NCBI GenBank assembly: GCA_021613375.1 | Contig: CM038725.1 | Coordinates: forward strand, 12,133,589-12,197,588 | Reading direction: 5' to 3' | Origin: Megaleporinus macrocephalus | Lineage: Eukaryota > Chordata > Actinopteri > Characiformes > Anostomidae | DNA: 64,000 bases | Shown here: piece by piece, positions 12,370 through 39,015 of the stretch | Position numbering within the stretch: position 1 is the stretch's first letter | Layout of the letters: each line of letters opens with the position of its first letter | Position numbers and translations under genes: made by a program | The notes under the pieces: generated by a model | The model's database searches: none | What the model saw: only the letters and a program-made list of their open reading frames with translations | Told to the model about the DNA's origin: nothing

Positions 12370-12650
12370 TTTATTCATCCATCCACTAAGCAGGGTCACG
12401 AGTCAATCCCAGCATCATCAAGCCAAAGGGGGGTACACCATGGATAGGTTGCCAGTCCATCTTATGGCCAACACACAATTTAGAGGGACCAATCAACCTA
12501 ACATGCATGTGTTTGGACGGTGGGAGGAACCCCATTCAAGCATGAGGAGAACATGCAAACTCCACACAGAACGGCTCGAACCGTGAATCAAACCTAGATC
12601 GCCTTGCTGTGAGGGGACAGTGCTATCTATTACACCACCATGCTGCCAGA
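12370..12650 (-). mobile_element. tRNA-related interspersed repeat (inverted relative to 24326)
   Basis: Reverse complement of the same family as 24326-24697. Shared segments include gtttgcatgttctcc, ccaaacacatgcatgttagg and the rule-like ggactggcaacct. It ends in a short ATGG-type tail (attcatccatcc on the plus strand). Confidence 0.7.
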
Positions 12651-13357
12651 TTGCTTTTACTTGTTACAAAATTTACTGTTACATCTTACCCCATACTGTG
12701 TCACAACATACCCACTGATGGGGCAACTTACTATGTAAATGCTTGTATGTCTAAAGTGAAATAAGACATGAACACATACAAAACATATGCCTAAAACCTG
12801 TTGTACAATTCTGTAGCAGTACAATCTACTGATTCCATGTATACAATACTACGGCTCGCATAAACAAGTGCAGCCGCCGCACCCTCAGGCACCATAAACA
12901 GTCTGCCTTTGTATAGTTGAATGCAACTTCCTTTTTCCTGTCTGCTTTAATTGAAGTGCTAGTGAGCATGTAGTGAAGCTCCAGATCAGGCAAAATACAC
13001 ACACAGATACAGATGTATGCGAAAGTGTAAATGTCCCTGGTCAGTTCCTCAAGGTCTGCTGAAAATAAATGAACACACCCTTTATATAGAACATACTTTA
13101 ATTCATAATTACACAATTAATGTATTTGCTTAACGTAGCATATTAAGAAAACACTCAAAACCGTGGCTTATCTAGTCATTATACAAGCTGTTATATACTC
13201 TATATATTTTATATATAGTATTATAGTGTTTTATTATGTTATTACATAGTAATGTTATTACACAGTAATGTTTTGGAGTGTCAGTACGTGAGAACAGAAA
13301 TCCTCATGTAGCTGCTCTCGTCACCTCTCAATAGCACTACATTCATGAAGGCATTTG

Positions 13358-13367
13358 TTTATTTATT
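13358..13367 (-). terminator. candidate polyadenylation signal of arrestin copy B
   Basis: Two overlapping AATAAA hexamers on the minus strand about 230 nt after the stop codon. This is the nearest canonical signal seen; usage is not demonstrated. Confidence 0.35.
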
Positions 13368-13592
13368 AATGACTTTAATAATTACTGGTTTAAATGAATG
13401 TTTAAAAACGCAATGCTATGATATCAATCATTATAACTGCTTTGATATCAAAACCTTACCAAAAACCGGCACATGGTGAAACAAACACTATAAGCGAATA
13501 CAGGGGATCTTAAAGGCACGTCTGACTGTGCACTTTTCTGGAAAATTAGTTGAATAAGGCTCTGCTAGATTGGTTGAAAAGGCTGAAATTGG

Positions 13593-22527
<8,935 letters not shown>

Positions 22528-22740
22528 GTTTCCCTTTAGTTCAGAGCTGCAGTGAGGGCTTCAGGAGACGCTGCGCAGGGTTCATATTCCAGCCCGTCTC
22601 GTAGTGAAAAGGCGATCACGAGATCCTGAACGATTCACTCCGAACCTCAGCCAGTTGTAGTAAAGCTCGTAAAGGCCCCGCACAACCCCCATCTCAGCCA
22701 CCCCACCCTCTACACCCCGCCCCGCCCCGCCCTCCCTTCG
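22528..22740 (-). promoter_or_regulatory. probable promoter/5'UTR of arrestin copy B
   Basis: The proximal ~90 bp are shared with copy A, then the two diverge. A cluster of GC boxes (gggcgggg on the minus strand, three in tandem) lies at about 22714-22735, roughly 190-210 bp upstream of the ATG. No TATA box was identified. Confidence 0.5.
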
Positions 22741-23032
22741 CAGCATAAACAGCATGTCTGTATCCGAATAGATGACCAAAACTTCTTGTCCTGTCCGCGT
22801 CCGCTGATCTATCAGTCATGTGGATCCAGTAGAGATCTGCCTGTATTAGTGAACCCACGTGATGAAGATCAGGCAAAACAAAAGTCTGTTTCCTTTTTAG
22901 CCACATTTAATTATTGGGACGCGGCCTACCAGGGGCGTACATGTTGAGGCATGCGCAGATGCTCCACAAGTACGTACGTGAACAAAAATGTACACATCTC
23001 TGGTCAGATTACATGTCTTGTTGATATTCTAA

Positions 23033-23151
23033 CTCTAATAATAATAATAAAAAATAATAATAAAAAATAAAATAAAATAATAATAATAATAATAATAACA
23101 TTGTTATTATTATTATTATTATAACCACAAAATACTACAACTACGACTACG

Positions 23152-23188
<37 letters not shown>

Positions 23189-23221
23189 ATAATAATAATA
23201 ATAATAATAAATAATACACTG

Positions 23222-23318
<97 letters not shown>

Positions 23319-23320
23319 AT
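23033..23320. repeat. trinucleotide array (TAA)n/(TTA)n/(ACT)n
   Basis: Blocks of AAT/TAA, then TTA, then ACT, then AAT again and a long TTA block. AAT and TTA blocks are mutually complementary and could fold back. A short open frame of Val/Asn/Ile runs on the minus strand is an artefact. Confidence 0.95.
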
Positions 23321-24325
23321 ATATTTTGGGGAGTTAGATTTTTTTTTGATTGATCATGTTTTCTCCTGGTTTGTTTATTTAGGGAGTTAGGTTAGATATT
23401 GTATTCGGTTTTCTGTTGTGTGTTAGGTAAGTTTAGTTTTCCCCTTAAACCTTAGTTAGCTTGGTTTGTTTATTATTTATTATTTTTGTTCCCCTTTTCT
23501 CGCCCTGCCCCCTCTTTTTTTCCTACTTTATCTTGTTATTTAAATTCAAGTTAATAAACATGTCTGTTATTATTGCAATTAAAAGGCATTCTATTGCGGG
23601 AACCAGAAGGGCATGGACACTATTTTAGTTTTGTTATGGTCTGACCTAGACCAGATCATAACAGCGGGCATCAGTGGCCATTACATGGGTGACTTGGATA
23701 TGTGTGAGGGTACCTGTAATGTGGTTTGTGGTACATCTCATCACCAGCCCCAAGACCATCCCAAATCATTTAACCTCAAAGACTATTGGTATTACTGTTA
23801 TTATGATTTGAGGACACATGATTTGAAATAATGTGACTTCAAGGGTCCTTTAGAGAATGGTGGCAAGTGCAGGTGTTCCTCTTGTCCCAGTCAAACAGAT
23901 CCACCCACATAGTAAAGAGGGATCCACTCCTGTACAGGTACTGTAAGGATCAAAGAGAAACAGAATAAAGAGAGAGATCATTATCTATTTGAGTGTATAT
24001 ATACTTACCAGTAATAATGGTATATGTAGCAACTGTGTGACAGTTATTGTTACTGTACAGTATGTGTTTTATAGGCTTAGCATACAAGAACCCCAGTGCT
24101 GACATCCATGGAGGCTTACCTCATCTCCCTACTAGTTGCACATGTAGGCTGAGCATCAGTGTTTAGAGGCCATGATAGTTGATAGTTGTTGATGTAAATA
24201 GTATAAATAAAATTCAGTTTTATTTCCTTTTATGATCAGTCGTCTCGTCAGTAAGTACCCTCGACATGAAGGTGAATATTATATTAATTGCCTGTCATGC
24301 AAAATTATTTAAACTGTGTAATGTT

Positions 24326-24697
24326 TGGGGGCATTACGGTGGTGTAGTGGTCAGCACGGTGGTGTAGTGGTTAACACTGTTGCCTCACAGCAAGACGATC
24401 CGGTATGGATTCCCGGTCCGGGCCGTTCTGTGTGGCGTGTGCATGTTCTCCCCGTGCTTGAGTGGGTTTCCTCCGGGTACTCCGGTTTCCTCACCACAGT
24501 CCAAACACATGCATGTTAGGTTGATCAGTTACTCTAAACCGCCCGTAGGTGTAAGTGAATGAGTGTGTGTTGTTCATTTGATGGACTGGCGACCTGTCCA
24601 TGGTGTACCCCGCCTTCGCCTGATAAAACTAGGATTCGCTCCAGCCCCCCGTGACCCCAACTAGCAGGACAAAGCGGAAAATAATGGATGGATGGAT
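24326..24697 (+). mobile_element. tRNA-related SINE-like repeat with duplicated head
   Basis: The head tggtgtagtggttaacac resembles a tRNA A-box region and occurs twice in tandem (about 24337 and 24358). The body includes gtgtgcatgttctccccgtg, tttcctccgggtactccgg and gatggactggcgacctgtcc, and it ends in (ATGG)n at 24684-24698. An inverted second copy is at 12370-12650. The frames across it are not genes. Confidence 0.72.
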
Positions 24698-25217
24698 GTG
24701 TAATATTTGAGGGTCTTCTTGCAGCCCCTTCTTCCCAGTCAGTTTCACATTCTCTCTTTGACATGGCCGTTCCACAACCCCCCGTTTATTCCTTCTGAGC
24801 TTACTGTATATTAACATTTGGTGGTTTATCTGCTAAAGTAAGCAAAAAGGCTGCAATTAACTGTAAAAATAAAACAGCCCTGATAAGACCGAGAGTAGCT
24901 CAGCTCATATAAACTTCCTGATAAGCCTCTTTCTCTGTTAGCAATTAACAGGAGCTTTACAACTCAGGTCGCCCACATGTGATCTTGAGCCTCACCCTAC
25001 TCAAGTGGGTTTTAGATTGTGTTCAAAATTATATCTTAACTATCGTAAACCGTTCTCTGTGAACGAGTGCTTTCCTGAATGCTTTTAAAGGGGCTTTGGT
25101 GAAGCCTCTACTAAAGAAGAGCGGATGCGTATGTACTGGATACCAATTTCAGTCATTCTGTTATTAAAAGAAGTCTTGTTGTTAAACAATTAGACAATTA
25201 TTAAACACCCATAGTAC

Positions 25218-25592
25218 TGTTACGGCCTGCCCTATCTCGTGCCTGTCTTTTTGTGGTTCTGTTTGTTTTTGTCTCTGCCCCTCACCTCTCTCCCTCTTGT
25301 TAGCCCCAGGTGTTCGTTTTTAGTTTCTGTATATATATCCCTGGTTGTCTGCTTAGTCGGTGCTTGGTGTTTTGTCTTCCTCTATGTCAGTGAAATCCTT
25401 GTTACCTGTTGCCTGACCGTTGGAGTCTTATTCTTCTCGTCATTGTTTTCTTTTGTAATTTCACCAGTAAGTCAGTGTTTCTAGTTTCTTGTTTTTTTTT
25501 ATTATCTTGGTATATTTTTGTGATTTGTTTCCTATTAAACTGTCATCCGGCTTGCACTTGCACCCTGCCTCCTCGACCATCCATTCATGACA
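25218..25592 (+). mobile_element. solo LTR with 5-bp target-site duplication
   Basis: The 375-bp segment begins TGTTACGG and ends CATGACA, flanked by the perfect direct repeat agtac (25213-25217 and 25593-25597). It includes ccctcttgttagcc, a TATA-like tatatatatcc and cctattaaac near the 3' side. No internal region is attached. It is related in layout to the LTR at 16180 but clearly diverged. An apparent 81-aa frame at 25239-25484 lies within it and is not a gene. Confidence 0.78.
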
Positions 25593-25989
25593 AGTACTAA
25601 GACAGCTTTGGTTTGTGTGTACCTGAGCTGAATGATCACAAGATTCAACTTCGAATTTTTTTACACTGTGATATCATCATAATCATCATTCGACTATCAG
25701 AAAACACTGTAATATAAACGTGAGTTCATATTTCCCACCCTAAGGTGATGGCATTAAGAAATATGATTTATTTTTATATAGCTATGCTGATTTCATTTAA
25801 TTAATACAATTTAAATCCAAGGCTCTGTTTACAGGCTCAATGTGTTTGTTAGATATTTCTCAATATTACATTTCCTACAACTAAATCACACCAAACATTG
25901 GTAGTAAAATTCAGTAAAAGCTGAGCTGTTTTATGTTAACACAGTCACCAAAATCACTACAGGTCTGTCTTTTTATCTCTAAGGTATTT

Positions 25990-26165
25990 GTTCATGTGTC
26001 TGTTGAAATCAGAGTTGATCACTGTAATGCTCTTCTTACTGGGGCTCCTAAGGAAGGCTCATGGATCCTGACAGAAAAAGAGAGCTCATACCATTTTAAG
26101 GTTCTGCTACTAGTTTTTAAAGCTTTAAATAACCTTAAAGCACTACATAGCTCACAATGGAAGAT
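25990..26165 (+). mobile_element. LINE reverse-transcriptase remnant
   Basis: Translation gives RVDHCNALLTGAPKE and HFKVLLLVFKALNNL, similar to the conserved DYCNALLxG and FKxLLLxFKALNxLAP blocks of fish LINE proteins, with the sequence between them deleted. A non-functional fragment. Confidence 0.6.
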
Positions 26166-26734
26166 ACACAGTGGATTCCAAACCTAATGATGAGTTGGGT
26201 TTACTTTGGGTTTTTTGTGTCAGAAAGTATTGACTTAATAAAGTCTCTTTATAGAATATGTTTTTTTTATTCTGTTTATGTTACAGTTTGTCAGTACATA
26301 ATAACAGGTCCACACAGAGCATTGTAAGGTTAAATATTTCCCAGAGATGTACCTACCATTATATTATCGCTGTCCAATAAAAAACAAATATCTCCAAAAC
26401 GGCAACTTTACAGTAGAGGACCAAAAATTCCTTAATTTTCAATGTAAGCAGATTTAGATGACAGACAGACAGACAAACAGACAGACAGCAAATAGCAGCA
26501 ATAACGAAAAACAGGACAGTGCAAATGTGTAGGCATAAATATGACAGAACTATGACAATATTAACAGTATATACACAATAATTTTCAACTAAATCATTCA
26601 TATCATATTTGTATGCTGATTTAAAATTTTATGTTTTACCTAACAAGTAATGTAAATAAACAATTAAACAAAACAACACCTTTTAAGACTTTAAAAATAC
26701 AACAGCAGCACTGAAACTTTTCATGGTAATCTTT

Positions 26735-28165
26735 TGGGAGTCTGTATGGAGTCTGTATGGAGTCTATATGGAGTCTGTATGGTTTGTATAAAGTCTGTAT
26801 GAAGTTTATAGGGTGTCTATGAAGTCTGTAGGGTGTCTTTATGGAGTCTGTATGGAGCCTATATTGAGTCTGTAAGGAGTTTGTATGGAGTCTATATGGA
26901 GTCTGTATGGAGTCTATATGGAGTCTGTATGGTTGGTATAAAGTCTGTATGAAGTTTATAGGGTGTCTATGAAGTCTGTAGGGTGTCTTATGGAGTCTGT
27001 ATGGAGTCTTTTTGGAGTCTGTATAGAGTCTTTATGGGGTCTTTATTAAGTCTGTATGGAGTTTGTATGGAGTTTGTACAGTTTGTATAAATTCTGTATG
27101 AAGTTTATAGGGTGTCTATGAAGTCTGTAAGGAGTTTGTATGGAGTCTATATGGAGTCTGTAAGGACGTCTGCATGGAGTCTGTATGGAGTCTATATGGA
27201 GTCTGTATGGTTTGTATAAAGTCTGTATGAAGTTTATAGGGTGTCTATGAAGTTTGTAGGGTGTCTTATGGAGTCTGTATGGAGTCTTTTTGGAGTCTGT
27301 ATAGAGTTTGTATGGAGTTTGTATGGTTTGTATAAAGTCTGTATGAAGTTTATAGGGTGTCTATGAAGTCTGTAGGGTGTCTTATGGAGTCTGTATTGAG
27401 TCTTTTTGGAGTCTGTATAGAGTCTTTATGGGGTCTTTATTAAGTCTGTATGGAGTCTGAATGGGGTCTTTATTAAGTCTGTATGGAGTCTATATGGAGT
27501 ATGTATGGAGTCTATATGGAGTCTGTAAGGAGTCTGTATAAAGTCTGTATGAAGTTTATAGAATGTCTATGAAGTCTGTAGGGTGTCTTATGGAGTCTGT
27601 ATGGAGTCTTTATGGGGTTTTTATTAAGTCTGTATGGAGTTTGTATGTAGTCTATATGGAGTCGGTATGGTTTGTATAAAGTCTGTTTGAAGTTTATAGG
27701 GTGTCTATGAAGTCTGTATGGAGTCTTTATGGGGTCTTTATTAAGTCTGTATGGAGTTTGTATTGAGTCTGTATGGAGTCTGTATGAAGTTTATAGGGTG
27801 TCTATGAAGTCTGTAGGGTGTCTTATGGAGTCTGTATGGAGTCTTTATGGGGTCTTTATGGAGGCTGTATAGAGTCTTTATTAAGTCTGTAAGGAGTCTG
27901 AATGGAGTTTGTATAGAGTATTTATTAAGTCTGTAAGGAGTCTGTATGGAGTTTGTATAGAGTATTTATTAAGTCTGTAAGGAGTCTGTATGGAGTTTGT
28001 ATAGAGTCTTTATTAAGTCTGTAAGGAGTCTGTATGGAGTTTGTATAGAGTCTTTATTAAGTCTGTATGGAGTCTGTATGGAGTTTGTATGGAGTTTGTA
28101 TGAAGTCTGTATGGAGTCTGTAAGGAGTCTGTATGGAGTCTGTATGGAGTTTGTATGGAGTGTCT
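26735..28165. repeat. 11-12 bp minisatellite with higher-order units, upstream of pmpca
   Basis: Basic unit gtctgtatgga with variants (gtttgtatgga, gtctatatgga, gtctttatggg). A longer composite (gtatggtttgtataaagtct, then gtatgaagtttatagggtgt, then ctatgaagtctgtagggtgt) recurs about seven times. The array ends about 100 bp before the pmpca start codon. The short frames in it are artefacts. Confidence 0.95.
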
Positions 28166-28263
28166 TGGATACTTTTAATAGGGGGAATTGGGACGGAACC
28201 CCACCCCAGAGGAAGTGTTCATGAATCGTTTCCGGGAGTCTTCACGGTCACAGTGAATCCAGC
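28166..28263 (+). promoter_or_regulatory. pmpca: probable pmpca core promoter/5'UTR
   Basis: The only unique sequence between the minisatellite and the ATG. It contains an ETS-like tttccggg and a gaggaagtg, as is common in promoters of nuclear genes for mitochondrial proteins. The start context is cagcATGG, with A at -3 and G at +4. Confidence 0.4.
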
Positions 28264-35070
<6,807 letters not shown>

Positions 35071-37255
35071 GATGTCGCCATCTGGCAGCGATCGCCTGCC
35101 TCAAGGACTGACCTACAGAACAGCGGGTTAACTGGCGCGGGAGTGCAGTGTGACAGTTGCGGTTGTGTCTCTGCTTAGTATGGTGACCTTAAAGCTACTC
35201 TATATCTGTGGGGAGTGAACTTCTCGACTAGACAAGGCACTAGAAGCCAGTTTTCTTTGGCGCCCAAAGGACTTCTGTTGACTCATCTGTGCATGGTTTT
35301 GCTTTTAATCTGATGTCCAAACTGAGTAACATTGGGCAGTTTTGCAGCATCCTGTCCCTTCAGACTGTAGACCTCCGAGGTCGTGCATCATTCTGTTATT
35401 GGCATTATGCCTGTATTTAGAAACTCTGGCTCTAAGTTGGATGTCTCATTGGCAAAAGTGAATATATATGTATTTCTTGAATCAAAACTCTGTGGTAGGT
35501 TGCCAGGCCAATATGTTTTTTCTACTGAATGTCACTGGAGTCTTCTGAATAAGGTTGTTAATGAGGACATTTGTAATTTGAACATTGCTGTGTCCGTGAT
35601 AACAGCAGACTCTCACTTCAGAGCTATTATATAATAACACCACCACCTACTACTAGATGTACTGTTTTGGTGTGTTTGGGGCATTTTTGTGTGGTCGCCA
35701 GTCTTAGGATCTGAAATTAAATGCATATTTAATGATCTTTGAGTTTTAAACCATTGAGCTTGCCTCAAGGTGTGATAGAAGAAATTTTCCACAATCCCAT
35801 TGATTTTTGTCACTAAGAAAACTAGCTTAAGCTCTAAGAATTTTTATAGGCATAATTCTGACTACAGAATGCTGCACAACATAAAAATACAAGAGAATTG
35901 ATTCACTTCTGTAAATACTATTATACAGACTTAAAAACTTGTTAGTGTGATTTATCTACAAACCAATAGCAACTAATTATATCTGCTCCATATCCCTTGG
36001 ATTGTTTTGCTTTTTTTAAAAAAAATTCTGATCAATATAAAACACACCTTTTTATAAGCAGAACATAAAACAGAATTTCAGAAACTCAGGTACTTGAAAA
36101 TCTGAAAGCGATCACACTGAAATCTGGTAATGAGAAACATATACAAGGAAAATCATGCATTCAGCAGAACTGACAGACCAAGAATGTCTTCCCAAACCTT
36201 AAGGCTGTGGTTCATGTGTTTTAGCTAGGTTTGGATGACATTCATTTGGTCAGAAAAGCCTATTGTGACAGTGTTATGACAGTGTTACGTAATTTATAAC
36301 TATAAATATCATCATACTGCACATCCCTAGTTCTAGCCCTGAATTTACTATAGAGTTGTAAAACTGTGTAGAAAGAACACTTGAATTGTAACGGACATCA
36401 TGTCCAGATAAACATTTACAGGCACCTAAATTCTGATGTGGAATGATAATTGGGAATTGTATCATTTCAAAGTTTTTTCACATTTCTGAGCACTTCTATC
36501 TTCAAACCTTCACACTTTTACATGCTCTATAGCACACAGTAACTCTGCTCTTAGGTAAGTAATGCTTTCATGAAGGCACTACCTTAAGTAGAGTGTGCTG
36601 CTTTGTATTTTTTGTCTACGAGTCCTATGTTCACATTAGCGCATTTGTGGTGAAATGCTTCATGCAGGCAACAGACATAGACGCCTCCTATGTAGTTATA
36701 ACGTTTCAGTTGACTCTTTAAATCTTAATAATGCTGTAACTCTCATATGTGAATTTCCACCAGGTCCTTTTCAGTGTAAAGTGTCTCTTTGTTGTTCATA
36801 AATGTGGTTTACATACATTGTCAGCTTTTGTTTATTGGTTGATTTAGTCGATGTTTGGTCTTCAAAGCAGTGTGTGTATATATGATATGATAAGGAACTT
36901 CTGGGCTTAATAATTGATGATGGTCAATAATGACACCTAATGGCTAATACCGATAAATATAGTTAGGTAGATGTTTTACATTTATTTATCTAACACTGTT
37001 ATCTAAAGCCATTGTCAATGTCTAAAAACATAAAACAGAGATATCTAATTCCCTCCATCATAAGTCGTTTAACCTCCTGGGTTGAATTAGAAAAGTCGTC
37101 ATTGGCTGAAGGCCCTTGCCTATGTGTATTTTGTAAGACAGCTGGAGAGGAAATATTGCAAGAATGAAAAGGTTAAAAGGGTGTGTTGATTTTATTTGGC
37201 TCTAGAGGTGTGAAAAGAAAGCTGACAATATCTTAAGTCACCTGCCACAGCATAG
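35071..37255. other. pmpca 3'UTR and convergent intergenic DNA
   Basis: Presumed pmpca 3'UTR followed by AT-rich unique-looking sequence. No convincing polyadenylation signal, exon, RNA gene or mobile element could be assigned. The short frames present have no recognisable content. Confidence 0.5.
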
Positions 37256-37432
37256 CTAAACCCAGACTTCCCTCTCCCTAGCCACATCCTCTAGCTCCTC
37301 TAGGGGGATACAAAGGTGTTCCCAGGCCAGCTGAGAGATGTAATCCCTCCAGCATATCCTAGGTCTTCCCCGAGGTGGTCTCCTGGTCGTACCACACCAG
37401 CTGATTCGTTTAGGATATGTCCTCTCTATGAG
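37256..37432 (-). mobile_element. LINE C-terminal fragment
   Basis: Minus-strand translation contains RRPPRGRPRICWRDYISQLA followed by WEHLCIPLEELEDVAREREV, which matches the conserved C-terminal block (GRPRxRWxDYISxLAWExLGIPxEELxxVAxER) found in many fish LINE proteins. Both sides are unrelated, so it is a small relic. Confidence 0.7.
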
Positions 37433-37440
37433 TCTATACC

Positions 37441-39015
37441 AGGGGTGGGGAACTAGGGGTAGGTTTCCTAATTTCTGCACGCTTTGGTGATTTTCCAACC
37501 CATGCACACCTGATTTTACTCAGTTTCCAGCTTTTGGTATGTACTACTTAACTCAAGAAACACTGCAAAGTTTCACTGAGCCAACAATTCCCAGCAAAAT
37601 CCATGTTAGCCTATTAATAATATCTCACTCCTGATTACCCCAGCGGGTGTTGGAATATAAACTTGGATTTGCGTTTAATAAAACAGCTCAATTATATTCA
37701 AAAACACAGGAACCATAAAGTGTTGTACTTACTTTCATATTATCGTGTGTGATTACTACTGGGAAACTCCTGTTTGGGCCTAGCCTCCTTCTACAAGACA
37801 GAAAACTTCCCACCATGAACGACTCCATGTGCTTCTATACGCGCTGCGGAGGCCAAGCTAAAACCCAGGACACCAAGTTATCAGTTGTCGTCATTGGAGT
37901 GATGATAATACTTGTACTGTACATAAATAGAAAACAGTGAAAGAACAGATACTACATGTAAGTCAGAAATAGCTGCTTTATGTTACTTAAATAACATTGT
38001 AAACATTAAGAACAAGCTCTTATTTGGTTTCAAACAACAGAATGTACTAGAAAAGGCCCAAGGGCAATCATGAACAAGGTCTCAGGCACTTTCCATCAGG
38101 AGTGAGGAATGCGATGTGAATACACGATTCACAATTACACTGGTTATTTGAGGTCCATGCAAGAGAAGTACAGTTACTTCATTAGTGTGTTACATTGTTG
38201 GTCAAAAATCAGCCCTGCTCCTGCACATGCACAGCCAGTTGACATTGACATCAAGTAAGCAAGAAGCTAAACATTTGTATGACGTTAAGGCAACGGACCA
38301 AAGTCCAGTCTGAGCCTCTCTATTCAGTTTCAGTGAGCATGATTTTAACCTAGGTAGCACTTTTTCAACTCACACACCACTATCAGATATAACTTACATT
38401 TTAAGTGACAATTTATATATAAAACAACTTTATCTTTCAAAACATGTGGCCATAAGTGATTACATTCGTATCAAGTTGTTTCTTGAAAAGGGTACCCGTG
38501 GACATCTGAGACAATTACTAAAATATTCCTTATTTTGGTAACGTATACAGATGAGTTCCATAAAATAATTATATAAGAATAATCAAAATCAGCTGTCATC
38601 TGCTTTGTAGTGGTGAGAAGTTTGTAGTCCACTGAAATATCAGGAAGATGGGCTGCTGATGTAATTAATTGTAGAAGGCCATCGAACACTGCATTAGTTT
38701 GTAAATTTTGCTCCAAACTTACATAGAACTGTACAAAATAATTAAATTAAAACAAAACAGACATAGATGTTAAGAAAAACATAACTCTAGCTGTTAGGCT
38801 TTAGGGTCCAGGCACAGCCTTTCCTTAAGCTTCCGTGAGGGTGTGGCATACACGACCTAAGGATCTGGATGGTGGCCAAACACTTTCAACACTGCATCTC
38901 CCAAAATTCCAAGTTTCCCTTTGGTCCTGAAAGTCCAGCTTCCTGAGTCTATAGCCCAGCACAGGAGAGAGAGCGCAGTCTCCCTCCGTACAGCTCCAGG
39001 CCTGCTGATCCAGCA
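37441..39015. other. inpp5e 3'UTR side of the convergent interval
   Basis: No gene seen. 37441-37500 (accaggggtggggaact) looks like the end of a decayed hAT-type repeat, but no partner end was found. The segment next to 39015 is presumed inpp5e 3'UTR; no polyadenylation signal could be chosen with confidence. Confidence 0.45.

Noticed and set aside
23340..23645. Possible third LTR (T-rich, aataaac, ends cataaca)
   Set aside because: No start with matching 4-6 bp flanks could be found; possibly a truncated LTR but not supportable.
24325..24562. tRNA gene candidate at the head of the SINE
   Set aside because: The A-box-like head is duplicated and the B box is degenerate; no cloverleaf can be drawn. 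It is a SINE-like repeat, not a tRNA gene.
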